This document shows positions 48,056-57,188 of a stretch of 64,000 nt of DNA, one piece after another (within the stretch, counting starts at the first letter, position 1; each line of letters begins with the position of its first letter). This DNA comes from Bacteroidota bacterium (GTDB taxonomy: Bacteria > Bacteroidota > Bacteroidia > Chitinophagales > Saprospiraceae), in assembly GCA_016124585.1 (NCBI GenBank), contig WGNL01000009.1:62001-126000 (forward strand), written 5' to 3'. The translations under genes and the position numbers were made by a program. The notes beneath the pieces are model-generated. The model was not told the origin of the DNA. It ran no database searches and saw only the letters and a list, made by a program, of their open reading frames with translations.

Positions 48056-51000
48056 TCAATCCTTATTTTTTTGTTCCTTTCTTAATTTGCGATATTTTTT
48101 CAAGTCAGGTCTATATTGTTCCAAAATACCACGTTGCTTATAAAATTTCTTTTTCCGAAAATGGAATTTGAATTTATTATTTCCATTTTCATCTGTTGTG
48201 ACTTCAAGGTATATTTTTCTCTTGGTGGCTGCATATCCCCTCTTTTTTGGAATAGTATTGCCATCTGGAGACTTCAAATTATCAAGTGGAATAGACACCC
48301 AGATATTGGTATTGTCGCCATAGCTATAAGTTCCTTCAACGAACATATTGATAGCGTTTGACTGTATTTCCATCAATGGTATATCAATATCCTTCCCATG
48401 TATATCCAAACGATTTTCCAATGGGGCGAAACTAAGTTCCTTGAAGCGCTTTTTCATCATTATTTTTGCAGCCAATTCATCCAGCGGTGCAAAGCCTCTA
48501 ATGGTGATATTGCTCAATTCAAAAACCAATTTCCCATTATTTTCAGAAGAAACAATTCCTTGTCCCATTTCATTAATTGCCCCAGTCAATACTAAATCCA
48601 AAGTGGCTTGTCCAGATAGTTTTTCTATATTCTTAAAAGAAGGAATATCGAGGTAATCCAAGCTTTCCAGCAACTTTGCCACATTCAATTTATCAGTTTG
48701 GAATTGCCCAGAATAAGGCGTAGAATTTACCAAGCCCAGATCCACACTGCCTTGAAAACTCACACTGCCATCATAAAATCGGAAGCCAGTTTTGTCAAGC
48801 ACCATAGTCGTGGAATCTTTCAAGGTTATGCCAGTTTGGACATCGTATAATGTTAATTTATCGGAATAAATTAGCGTGTCCAAATACATACATATTTCTG
48901 GGTTAAAATCGGTCAATATGCCTTTGGCCGTGTTTTTTAAAGCTAATAACCTTCTGTCTGGTTTAATTTCCTTTTTAGAGTAAAATAGTTTGAGAAATTG
49001 TGCCCATCTAATTTTTGTGGAAGTAATATCGACTACAGCCTTCACCTCCTTTCCAGTATTTCCAACTATCAATTCGCTTATGTTTTGAATATTACCCGCC
49101 AATTGAATTTTTTGATGGATAGAATCCCGGTTCATCAAAGCGTAAAAATCCGCAGTATCTTTATGCAATTCCAGATTTACTTCATTAAGCGGAAAAATTA
49201 CGTCGCCATTTTTATAGTAAACTTCACTATTGTGAAGTCTAAAAGATGCCTCGCCACGTGAAAGTATTTCTTTAAAATCCCTCACATTTCCTTCATATTG
49301 CAATTGTGCAAAAAATTGGCCCTTGCTGAAAATAAATCGCTCTGTCTTAAAAAAATCATTGAATAGTGCCGGATCGCCGTCCAATACTACTTTTGTTTTA
49401 ACTGAATTGCCAATTTTCAAGTGCTTTTGCCCCAAAAACTCACCCTTCGTAGCTGGTTCATAAAATATCTTGCCTAATAGCGTCTTTCCATTATCCAATT
49501 GAAAAACAATTTCACCGACTGATGTGCTTGGTATCAGGCCTTTCTGGTCATCAAGAATGCCCTTATGACTAATATCTAAACTGACATTTTCGGGCAATTC
49601 GTCAATATTTGAAAGCAATTTAATCTTGAAATAATCAAACGGTGGCAATAGCTTAGCGAGGTTTATTTTTTTTGCATGAAGCTCAAAATCAAAAGGAGTA
49701 ATACCCTCCTTGCTTACATCAAGCTTTGCTTTAAGATTTACCAGCCCTTCCTCATATCCAAAATTGGTGTTCTCTAATATCAATGTCTCCTCGTTCTCAA
49801 AATGAACCCCGGTTCTGAATTGATGGAGCTCCATTTTATTGAAATATTCCAATGTATCCACAGATACACTTATACTAGGTTGGAATTGGTATTGGATGCC
49901 CCGTATCGTTTTTTTCATCGAGCGTTTTTTTTGCAAATTACCCTTGGCATCATCGGCATCCAAATACCCATTTTCACCAAATAAATTGACGAAATCAGAC
50001 CAACTCATTCTATCTGCGACAAAATTGACATCGCTCGTGGAGCGCCCTTCCAGTGCAAAAAGCACCGCATTCATATTGGTCAGTCCACCATCTATTTGAA
50101 ATTCATGGCCGTTCTCCAAGGTGCTACTGACAATCGTAAAATTGGCATCGCCCTGTTTTTTAGCAAGTATCAATTCTGCAAAAGGGAAGGTCGTGTTGGA
50201 GGGTTTATATACGACCGCAAAATGCTTTAAATCCAAGCGAGCTTCACTGTTGATTATGAGACCTTGTTTATCTGGCATTGGGCCTTCCACACTGGCCACT
50301 AAATCAAAGCTACCCCGTTTAAAAAAGAATTTATCGTTCTTCAGCCATTTGCTGATACTGGCTGGTTCGCCATTTATCCTGACCGTTGTTTTGAGGCGTG
50401 CGCCGTTTTGTGGCGTAGCAGTAATCAATACATTTTTTGATTGGATATAAAAATCATCATATACCGTATTTACATCGTTAAAGTTTATCCTCAGATTTTT
50501 GCCATCCTCTAATTCTGCCAGTTGGCCTTCATAAATACGATTGGTATAATGCCCCGTTGTGGTGACTTGTTTAAATAAAAAACCTTTGGCTAAAACTTCA
50601 TTTTCATCTTCCATACGGAAGTCTATATTGACCAAGACGGGTTCATCTGGCTTGAAATGACTAGTGATAATTGCTTTAGAATAAAATGGCTTTTCAACAT
50701 GAAACAATGCCAGCTTTGATTGCAAAGTATCTGGCAACAAGGGCATCACTTCGTCCCATACGGTCGCAGTATTCTCAAGGGTTATTTTAGTTAATTGCTT
50801 TTTTTTGGTATCATAATTTCCACCAAACACAAACTCCTGTTCATTGATTTTGAGCGGAAATGGCTCGAATATAATATTGCCTTCTGCGATAGCCATATTT
50901 AGTTTCCCACTCAATTGGCTATTGGCGACAAATGACCCATTGGCCTTTTTAAAAGCGAATTCTTCCACAAAGGCAGACATATCAACCTCGGCATTTAGAC

Positions 51001-51628
51001 CATGTTCTGCTTTTTTCAGTCGGGCGGTGATGGCATCCAAATTCGCATGGATACTGGTCGTTTTTATGGCATCGGTATAGCTGAATTTTATATTGCTTAA
51101 ATTGACCGCTATATTATCGGTCAATATTTTTATAAATTTAGATTCACGGGTTTCTCCATCGTCAGTTTTCTCTGACAAAAAACTTTTTAAGTTGCTATAT
51201 CCGCTTTCATCCTTGAAAATATTGACGCTACCGTTTTTTAAATCAAATGACTTTATTTCAACCTCACCCGACCTCCAACCTTTGAGCGAAGCAGCCATAC
51301 TCATTTCTTCCAATTGTAAAATGGTGGTGCCATGTTGGTCATATTTGGCATCCCGCACCCATACATTTTTAAGTTTAATTGTAGCCGCAGGGAAGTCCCT
51401 GAAAACATTGATGTCGGCAGATTGGAAGGAAAACGAACCATCATTCAGGATGGGAACATGACTAAAAACCTTGGCCTTGTTGGATTTGAGATAGATATTG
51501 AGGCCAGCCAGCAACAACAAAAACAGCACAATGAACGCCACCAGCGATTTCCAAAATATCCGAAACAGCCTGCGTGCCACGCTGACCTTTTTTTGTTGCC
51601 CACTTTTAGCCTTGTCCGTCTCACTCAT
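48056..51628 (-). CDS. AsmA-like membrane-anchored protein
   Basis: The 1190-residue product has a basic cytoplasmic start, one membrane helix (about 28-48, LVAFIVLFLLLLAGLNIYL) and a very long beta-rich periplasmic part. It matches the AsmA/TamB-like superfamily: N-terminal AsmA segment (FPAATIKLKNVWVRD, LQLEEMSMAASLKGW), alternating strands, and a C-terminal AsmA-2-like part (GQATLDLVLTGAINEMGQGI, PLMEIQSNAINMFVEGTYSY). These proteins form grooved bridges that move phospholipid to the outer membrane or control envelope assembly; the exact role here is inferred from the family. The region is AT-rich relative to its neighbours. It stands alone and converges with the beta-helix gene. Confidence 0.85.
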   Translation of the reverse strand: MSETDKAKSGQQKKVSVARRLFRIFWKSLVAFIVLFLLLLAGLNIYLKSNKAKVFSHVPILNDGSFSFQSADINVFRDFPAATIKLKNVWVRDAKYDQHGTTILQLEEMSMAASLKGWRSGEVEIKSFDLKNGSVNIFKDESGYSNLKSFLSEKTDDGETRESKFIKILTDNIAVNLSNIKFSYTDAIKTTSIHANLDAITARLKKAEHGLNAEVDMSAFVEEFAFKKANGSFVANSQLSGKLNMAIAEGNIIFEPFPLKINEQEFVFGGNYDTKKKQLTKITLENTATVWDEVMPLLPDTLQSKLALFHVEKPFYSKAIITSHFKPDEPVLVNIDFRMEDENEVLAKGFLFKQVTTTGHYTNRIYEGQLAELEDGKNLRINFNDVNTVYDDFYIQSKNVLITATPQNGARLKTTVRINGEPASISKWLKNDKFFFKRGSFDLVASVEGPMPDKQGLIINSEARLDLKHFAVVYKPSNTTFPFAELILAKKQGDANFTIVSSTLENGHEFQIDGGLTNMNAVLFALEGRSTSDVNFVADRMSWSDFVNLFGENGYLDADDAKGNLQKKRSMKKTIRGIQYQFQPSISVSVDTLEYFNKMELHQFRTGVHFENEETLILENTNFGYEEGLVNLKAKLDVSKEGITPFDFELHAKKINLAKLLPPFDYFKIKLLSNIDELPENVSLDISHKGILDDQKGLIPSTSVGEIVFQLDNGKTLLGKIFYEPATKGEFLGQKHLKIGNSVKTKVVLDGDPALFNDFFKTERFIFSKGQFFAQLQYEGNVRDFKEILSRGEASFRLHNSEVYYKNGDVIFPLNEVNLELHKDTADFYALMNRDSIHQKIQLAGNIQNISELIVGNTGKEVKAVVDITSTKIRWAQFLKLFYSKKEIKPDRRLLALKNTAKGILTDFNPEICMYLDTLIYSDKLTLYDVQTGITLKDSTTMVLDKTGFRFYDGSVSFQGSVDLGLVNSTPYSGQFQTDKLNVAKLLESLDYLDIPSFKNIEKLSGQATLDLVLTGAINEMGQGIVSSENNGKLVFELSNITIRGFAPLDELAAKIMMKKRFKELSFAPLENRLDIHGKDIDIPLMEIQSNAINMFVEGTYSYGDNTNIWVSIPLDNLKSPDGNTIPKKRGYAATKRKIYLEVTTDENGNNKFKFHFRKKKFYKQRGILEQYRPDLKKYRKLRKEQKNKD

Positions 51629-51842
51629 TGCGCAGCACTTGGGTTTGGTTCATTGGGGGTTGTGCGAGGATATAACGAGATTTGTAGCAGCATGTTTAGA
51701 TGAAGACATGTGTAAAGACAAAAACTGCTTTTGAAAAGTTTACCAGAAAATACGACAGTAAATTAAAGAGTTGAGAAGCACTCAGCAAATACCAATCGAA
51801 ATGGAAGCGGTTTTGGTGGAATGAACTGAGATAAAATATGCA

Positions 51843-52661
51843 TTAATCTTCATCAATTTTGTTCCAAATCAATTTTTGACGCCTTTTCAAATATGCCCGG
51901 GGACTTTCACTGAAAGACTCTTGGAAATCATGGATGAAATGTGCCTGATCGAAATATCCAGCCTGAATCGCCACATTAGTGAGGTTGATATTTTCATGCG
52001 TCATGAGCCTTCGAACGAATTCAAGTCGGACCAGTTTTGTGAAAAACTTGTAGTTCACCCCAATCGAATTGTGAATCAGCCGCTGGGCGGTTCGCTCTCC
52101 GATCAATTGCTTTTTTGCCAAATCCTGCAAGCGCACCGAACCGTTGATTTGTAGGATGTATTGAGCCAGCATTTTTGCCCGCTTATCTACCATCCGGGCT
52201 TTCCGCATCCGGCTAATAAAAAAATGATTGAGCGCTAGTACTTTCTCCTGCATGGTCAATCCTTTGTGCAAGGTTGCACACAAATCCTCCAACTCATGTT
52301 TAAAAATATGCTTCAAATCAGCCCTTGAATCTGTGATTTCTGAAATGGGAAAATCTACGAACGGCTGAATGCCCCAAGCAGTAAAATGAATCATTACTTG
52401 CTGCAAATTGCTGGTCGGAACAAACAGTTGCGGCTTGGAGGTAAAGCCACTGAGACTATAGCTATTGACCGCTTGCATGGAGTTATTCGTTTCGCATAAA
52501 GAAGGCTCACCCAAAAACAAAATCATTCGGGTATGGCTGGAGGGCATCACCTTAAATTCCAATCGCTGCGTCTGCTCAAACGGCATGTCCACAAAGGTGT
52601 ATTGCCAGATATAATCCCTCAACAATGGTTCTGGAAGTGCTTTTTGTATGTAACCATCCAT
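51843..52661 (-). CDS. AraC-family transcription regulator
   Basis: The 272-residue product has an N-terminal sensing domain of about 150 residues of the DUF6597 type (QKALPEPLLRDYIWQYTF, VMPSSHTRMILFLG) and a C-terminal AraC HTH (residues about 170-265): helix one ALA..L motif from RLQDLAKKQLIGERTAQRL, and the second motif in NLTNVAIQAGYFDQAHFIHDF. It should bind DNA and respond to a small ligand. It is divergent from the cupin/cytochrome operon with only 74 bases between, so is the likely regulator of that operon and itself. Confidence 0.9.
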   Translation of the reverse strand: MDGYIQKALPEPLLRDYIWQYTFVDMPFEQTQRLEFKVMPSSHTRMILFLGEPSLCETNNSMQAVNSYSLSGFTSKPQLFVPTSNLQQVMIHFTAWGIQPFVDFPISEITDSRADLKHIFKHELEDLCATLHKGLTMQEKVLALNHFFISRMRKARMVDKRAKMLAQYILQINGSVRLQDLAKKQLIGERTAQRLIHNSIGVNYKFFTKLVRLEFVRRLMTHENINLTNVAIQAGYFDQAHFIHDFQESFSESPRAYLKRRQKLIWNKIDED

Positions 52662-52735
52662 TTTTTTGTCAGGTTTTTACAATTTAGCCAAAGATAGGCG
52701 CATGCATCTTTGCACAAAATAAATTCAAAAGATTT

Positions 52736-53224
52736 ATGGAAAACGACATTAAACCTTTCAAATCCCGATTCGATTCATCAAAATCCCGGGTACTGCTCAG
52801 TGGCGGTGCAGTACTTACCTGGTTGGCCACAGGTAAAGAAACAGGTGGGCAATTCTCCATTTTTGAGGCAAAAGGCGTCCCCGGCATGGAACCACCGCCC
52901 CATATCCATGCCAATGAAGACGAAACCTATTACCTTTTGGAAGGCGAGATGCTTTTCAAAGTTGGCGACCGGGAGTTCGTGGGTAAGCCGGGCGATTATG
53001 TTTACCTGCCAAAAAATGTCCGGCATGAATTCAAAGTCTTAAGCCCACATTTCCGATGCATCGTGAGCATTTATCCTGCTGGGTTGGAGCATTATTTCGA
53101 GCCATTAACCGTGCCTCATACTTCGGATAATATTCCACCGCCAAGCACTACCCCCCCGCCGCCAGAAGCCATGGAAATGATGAAAAAACTGGACGAGCAA
53201 TTCGGATTAATTTATTTCACTTAA
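52736..53224 (+). CDS. Cupin-domain protein
   Basis: The 162-residue product is a single cupin barrel. The metal-binding motif HIHANEDETYYLLEGE places H56, H58 and E63, and the second motif has H102 in NVRHEF, so all four typical ligands are present. Such proteins are quercetin dioxygenase-like enzymes or metal-binding sensors; the substrate is unknown. It is cytoplasmic. It is the first gene of an operon with the diheme cytochrome (13 bases downstream) and the membrane protein, opposite the AraC regulator. Confidence 0.88.
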   Translation: MENDIKPFKSRFDSSKSRVLLSGGAVLTWLATGKETGGQFSIFEAKGVPGMEPPPHIHANEDETYYLLEGEMLFKVGDREFVGKPGDYVYLPKNVRHEFKVLSPHFRCIVSIYPAGLEHYFEPLTVPHTSDNIPPPSTTPPPPEAMEMMKKLDEQFGLIYFT

Positions 53225-53237
53225 ATGAATACAGAAC

Positions 53238-54227
53238 ATGAAAAACAAGTTTAAAAAAATAGCCTTTTATAGCTTCTGCTTCATAATACTTTGTGTCACT
53301 TCATTATTGGCATATATCAAAATTGCGCTGCCAAACGTGGGTGAACCACTTGATATTAAAGTGGAATCCACGCCCGAACTAATTGCACGTGGGGAATATT
53401 TGGCCAACCACGTAACCGTGTGCATGCAATGTCATTCGCAAAGAGACTGGTCGGTGTATGCAGCACCTAGTATATCCGGCACGCAAGGTGTAGGTGGCGA
53501 GGTCCATAGCCAAAGGCTTGGTTTTCCCGGCAGGTATGTTTCCAAAAACATCACCCCAGCCGGACTTTCCGATTGGACGGATGGAGAAATTTTGCGAGCA
53601 ATTACTGCGGGTGTGGACAAACAGGGGAATGCGCTTTTCCCAATCATGCCATATCCCAATTTTGGGCAAATGGACGAAGCGGATATTTACGCCATCATCG
53701 CCTATATCCGCACGTTGGCGCCTGTTGCATTTGAGCCGGAAGCATCCACCTCAGATTTCCCGATTAATTTCATCATCAACACCATTCCAGCGAAGCCAAA
53801 TTTCACGCCCCGGCCAGACTATTCTGACAAAGTGGCTTATGGAAAATACCTAGTTTCAGCGGCCATTTGCATGGACTGCCACACCAAGTCGGAACAGGGA
53901 AATTTCGTCGGAGAACCCTTTGCGGGTGGTATGGAATTTCCATTGGAAGACGGCTCCATAGTCCGTTCTGCCAACCTTACACCACATGCCTCAGGCATCG
54001 GGAATTGGACACCGGAGCAGTTTGTGCAGCGGTTCAAAGTATATGCTGACAGTGCATATACCGCCCCAAAAGTGCAGCCTGGCGAACCACAAACAGTAAT
54101 GCCCTGGAATTCATACGCTGGCATGACGGAAGATGACCTGCTCGCCATTTATCAATATTTGAAAACCTTGAAACCAGTTGAAAGCACCGCAGAGCGATTC
54201 ACTCCTGCCTCCGTCAATCAATTTTAA
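53238..54227 (+). CDS. Membrane-anchored diheme cytochrome c
   Basis: The 329-residue product has an N-terminal hydrophobic anchor or leader (about 8-30) and two c-type heme sites, CMQCH at residues 62-66 and CMDCH at 211-215. Each lies in a cytochrome c fold with a following TPAGLSDWTDGEI or TPHASGIGNWTPEQF segment. It transfers electrons in the periplasm, probably as partner of an oxidoreductase. It lies 13 bases from the cupin gene and 13 bases before the membrane protein gene, so the three form an operon, perhaps an oxidation module. Length fits diheme alcohol-dehydrogenase cytochrome subunits with one domain missing; no dehydrogenase is nearby. Confidence 0.9.
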   Translation: MKNKFKKIAFYSFCFIILCVTSLLAYIKIALPNVGEPLDIKVESTPELIARGEYLANHVTVCMQCHSQRDWSVYAAPSISGTQGVGGEVHSQRLGFPGRYVSKNITPAGLSDWTDGEILRAITAGVDKQGNALFPIMPYPNFGQMDEADIYAIIAYIRTLAPVAFEPEASTSDFPINFIINTIPAKPNFTPRPDYSDKVAYGKYLVSAAICMDCHTKSEQGNFVGEPFAGGMEFPLEDGSIVRSANLTPHASGIGNWTPEQFVQRFKVYADSAYTAPKVQPGEPQTVMPWNSYAGMTEDDLLAIYQYLKTLKPVESTAERFTPASVNQF

Positions 54228-54240
54228 ATCATAACAAATC

Positions 54241-54921
54241 ATGGAAATGCAACAAGAAAAACGTGCCGCCAAACTGGCGGCATACATCACCCTATTGGGT
54301 TCAATCTGCATGTTGTCAGGTGCAGTGATGATGGTCATGTCTGGTACGGATTTAGACCAAGCGCTCTATGGCAATGACTTAGCGGGTTATCTAAAATCAG
54401 CGATGACAAACCAGAACATACTCATTGCTAATCTCTCCTTCTGGATTTTAGGCGTGATATTGTTGGGCCTTGGTGCCAATATGATGGCATTGCTAAGTTC
54501 TCAAAAATCGGTACTGACTCAAGTTATTCGATACAACTATGGCATTGCCGTTCCGCTAGTCGTATTGGCTTATCTGGCATGGTTGGCAGTTGTCGTGAGG
54601 CTGGCTTCCTCGTCATCAACTGAGGCGGCCACTATTGCAGAAGCAATCGGCTGGTTCGCTTCACATGCTGATTGGGTATCGACTGTGCTCATCGTTGGTA
54701 CAGGCCCCATGTTCATCTCTGCTGCTGGTCGGGATAGCTGGGTGCCAAACTGGCTACGGATATGGAGCTACATCGCATTTTTTGCTGGGATTTTGAACGT
54801 GATGGCTCATTACTCGGGAGGGCTGACCACCTACGGATTTCTTATTATTCCAGTCGGCCTAGGTTGGATGATTGCAGCTGCGATTACGCTGTTCAGAAAC
54901 AAAACCTTCAGTCAGGGTTAA
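54241..54921 (+). CDS. Integral membrane protein of unknown function
   Basis: The 226-residue product has about six hydrophobic segments (AYITLLGSICMLSGAVMMV, ILGVILLGLGANMMALL, YGIAVPLVVLAYLAWLAVVV and further). It resembles DUF4386-like proteins in topology, but no firm family is claimed. It starts 13 bases after the cytochrome gene and is probably co-transcribed with the cupin and cytochrome genes. Its stop codon lies inside the hairpin that also ends the convergent thioredoxin gene. Confidence 0.75.
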   Translation: MEMQQEKRAAKLAAYITLLGSICMLSGAVMMVMSGTDLDQALYGNDLAGYLKSAMTNQNILIANLSFWILGVILLGLGANMMALLSSQKSVLTQVIRYNYGIAVPLVVLAYLAWLAVVVRLASSSSTEAATIAEAIGWFASHADWVSTVLIVGTGPMFISAAGRDSWVPNWLRIWSYIAFFAGILNVMAHYSGGLTTYGFLIIPVGLGWMIAAAITLFRNKTFSQG

Positions 54922-54935
54922 CCTTGACTGAAGGT
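54904..54935 (-). terminator. 16-bp palindromic terminator over the end of the membrane protein gene
   Basis: Arms 54904-54919 and 54920-54935 pair with one wobble. On the minus strand it is followed by a T-rich run and starts 7 bases after the thioredoxin stop; the plus strand has no T-tract. It therefore serves mainly the thioredoxin gene. Confidence 0.75.
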
Positions 54936-54942
54936 AACAAAT

Positions 54943-55266
54943 TTAATTCTGGCTAATCAACTGGTCGAGGCTGGCAGCCATGGCGGCTTTGCTTTGCAGC
55001 CCGACTTGCTTGCCTGCCAATTCGCCTTTTTTAAAATACAGCAAGGCGGGTATGCTGCGGATACCAAATTCCGAGGAAATCTCAGACTCTTGATCCACGT
55101 TCACTTTTGAAATGACAGCCTTGCCTTCAAAATCGGAGGCGAGGCTTTCCAATGATGGCTGCAATGCCCGGCAAGGGCCACACCAGTCTGCGTAAAAATC
55201 CACCAAAACCACATCGTTTTCTTTCAGGGTGGATTCAAAATCGGATTTACTCAAATGCTTCAACAT
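54943..55266 (-). CDS. trxA: Thioredoxin
   Basis: The 107-residue product is a standard thioredoxin with the active site WCGPC at residues 28-32, a DFYADWCGPCRALQPSL helix, VNVDQESEISSEFGIRSIPA and LYFKKGELAGKQVG. The cis-Pro of RSIPA is present. It reduces protein disulfides in the cytoplasm, no leader being visible. The adjacent gene on the same strand encodes an AhpD-like protein, 76 bases upstream, which suggests a joint role in peroxide or thiol stress. Confidence 0.95.
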   Translation of the reverse strand: MLKHLSKSDFESTLKENDVVLVDFYADWCGPCRALQPSLESLASDFEGKAVISKVNVDQESEISSEFGIRSIPALLYFKKGELAGKQVGLQSKAAMAASLDQLISQN

Positions 55267-55342
55267 GGTTTGAATATTTAAAGGGTGAAAAAATTAGAAC
55301 CAGCGAAGGTCTTATGGCAAAACCTTCGCTGAATTCCGAGGG

Positions 55343-55891
55343 TTAAGCAGCCACTGCTTCCAGCTCAGGTGCAATCGGGAAATCAATTGCAAACTGGCCC
55401 ACACCGTGCAAGTAATTGCTGATGATTTTGTCGCCAATCACCATGATGATGTCCACCAGATTGGCCTTATTGTAGCCTGCGGCAAAGAGGTTTTCCACTG
55501 CCTCGGCAGAAGGTTTTCCCCGGTTGATGGTCGTCTCTTGCACGAACTTGGCCAGCGCATCCAATTTCGCATCGAAACTGGCCTCACCACTGCGGATTTG
55601 GAGGATTTGCTCGTCACTGAAGCCGTTCATTTTACCCAACACCGTGTGGGCACTCTGGCAGTAGCGGCAGTCGTTCACTTGGCTCACCACGAGGTTGATG
55701 ACCTCCCGCTCTTTCGCACGGAGGCTGCTCTTGCGGTTTTGAAGGGCGAGGTAGTCGCCCAATGCGGTTTCGCTGTGGGCAAAACTGGCGTAGAGGTTTG
55801 GCACAAAGCCCAGGCCTTTTTGGAGATTGTCGAAAAGCACTTGGTTGTTGGCGCTCACTTCGTCACGGGTTGGAACATTAAACTGTGTCAT
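55343..55891 (-). CDS. Carboxymuconolactone decarboxylase / AhpD-like protein
   Basis: The 182-residue product is all-helical and carries the CxxC motif of the alkylhydroperoxidase D group: CRYCQSAH with C75, C78 and H82, preceded by AKEREVINLVVSQVND. These residues form the redox centre used against peroxides. The closely related uncharacterised peroxidase-related family is the best fit. The thioredoxin gene follows 76 bases downstream on the same strand, which fits a reductant. A divergent AraC gene is not adjacent, but an AraC gene at 56271 lies 379 bases upstream on the same strand. Confidence 0.88.
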   Translation of the reverse strand: MTQFNVPTRDEVSANNQVLFDNLQKGLGFVPNLYASFAHSETALGDYLALQNRKSSLRAKEREVINLVVSQVNDCRYCQSAHTVLGKMNGFSDEQILQIRSGEASFDAKLDALAKFVQETTINRGKPSAEAVENLFAAGYNKANLVDIIMVIGDKIISNYLHGVGQFAIDFPIAPELEAVAA

Positions 55892-56270
55892 CGTAAATTC
55901 TTTTTTTGATTAGAAAATCTTTGTTAAAAATGATGACACAAAGATGCGGGCAGCAGAAGGGGACAAGTTAGGCAGGGATTCCCGAAGGCTTGGCAATTTT
56001 TCCCGAAGTGGAAATTATGTGTGTATTGAGGTATTGGTAATTAAAGTGAGTTGCGGCATTATAACTAAGCTCCATCGGAGCTATATCTTTGTAGAAACTT
56101 GCATACAATACGGTTTTCCGCTCCATCGGAGCGGCATCAGGTGAGAGATTACGTGCCGATGGAACGTCATCGCCAATCCATGAACATTTTTACAAAGATA
56201 AAAGCCCTACGGGCTTGATTATATGGTTTGAATAGCAACGATTCAGGTTAATTATTGAATACCTAATACC
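55892..56270. other. Intergenic region carrying a palindromic repeat element, 379 bp
   Basis: This region lies upstream of the AhpD-like gene and downstream of the AraC gene. It is mostly occupied by the repeat element at 56067-56216. No coding frame or terminator of the ordinary type was seen. Confidence 0.5.
56067..56216. repeat. 150-bp palindrome-rich intergenic element (REP/MITE-like)
   Basis: Four palindromic parts occur: AGCTCCATCGGAGCT (56068-56082), CCGCTCCATCGGAGCGG (56118-56134), AAGCCCTACGGGCTT (56202-56216), and the inverted pair TATCTTTGTA (56084-56093) with TACAAAGATA (56191-56200). The pair marks likely element ends; the CTCCATCGGAG core is repeated. Confidence 0.7.
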
Positions 56271-57095
56271 TCAATTCTGCTCCCGAAAAGCACTGGGTGA
56301 AATGCCCTCCTGCGTTTTGAAAAAGCGGGAAAAAGTTTGCACATCGTCATACCCGATGGCATAGGCCACCTCACTGACGGCTTGGTCGGTGTAGCGCAAC
56401 AGACGGCGAGCTTCCAGCATTTTCCGCTCGTTGATGAGTTGCAACGGCGTTTTGGGGCTTATTTGGGCGAACACATTGGATAGGGTTTTGGGCGAGCGGT
56501 GCAGCATTTCGGCGTAATCGGCAACGGTGTGCTTGGTCTTGAAATGGGATTCCACCAAAAAATTAAACTCCCGCACCAAGTCAAGATTGTTCTTCGCCAG
56601 TGGCGCCAAATGCCGCTGCTCTTTGTACAGCCGAGTAGCCAATATGAGCAGCCGTTTGAGCATCATTTGGAGCATGTCCATTTGTAGTTCGTCCCTCGAT
56701 TGCATTTCCACCAAAAACATTTTCCAAAGCAATTCGAATTTCTCCAAATCGGCATCTGGAATGGTAAAAACAGGCAATTGCGAAGCACCAAAAAACAGAA
56801 TACCCCGACAACCCACCTCGGAATCGTGGTCAATGATGCAGAAAAAAGGCCGATTGAAGCGCACCAACCGCATGGCCGTGACCTTCAGCACTTCCGTCTG
56901 GTGGAATTCAGTCAGGCAGATGACTTCATTTTTTTGAAAATCAAAGTCTTGGCCATCAATCTTTAGACGGTTGCTTTCCTCCATCATCCAAACTAGGGAG
57001 AGACCGCTTTCGATTTTTTCCTTTAGGACAAAACAATTTTCGGAGCTGATGCTCTCCAGTCGAAGGTATTCGTGCGTATTGCCCTTGAATTCCAT
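56271..57095 (-). CDS. AraC-family transcription regulator
   Basis: The 274-residue product has an N-terminal cupin-like sensing region (about 1-150, with VICLTEFHQTEVLKV) and a C-terminal AraC HTH of two motifs: TVADYAEMLHRSPKTLSNVF and AVSEVAYAIGYDDVQTFSRFF. The final GISPSAFREQN is typical. The region upstream of the AhpD/thioredoxin genes is downstream of this gene on the same strand, so it may regulate them, but this is not certain. No target site is identified. Confidence 0.9.
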   Translation of the reverse strand: MEFKGNTHEYLRLESISSENCFVLKEKIESGLSLVWMMEESNRLKIDGQDFDFQKNEVICLTEFHQTEVLKVTAMRLVRFNRPFFCIIDHDSEVGCRGILFFGASQLPVFTIPDADLEKFELLWKMFLVEMQSRDELQMDMLQMMLKRLLILATRLYKEQRHLAPLAKNNLDLVREFNFLVESHFKTKHTVADYAEMLHRSPKTLSNVFAQISPKTPLQLINERKMLEARRLLRYTDQAVSEVAYAIGYDDVQTFSRFFKTQEGISPSAFREQN

Positions 57096-57188
57096 GCGTT
57101 TAAGAATCCTGATTTAAAATGTTTAAAGGTTGAAGAACACAGTGTCATTCCAAAAGTTTTGGTGTATTATTTTGAACGAGTTTTATTT

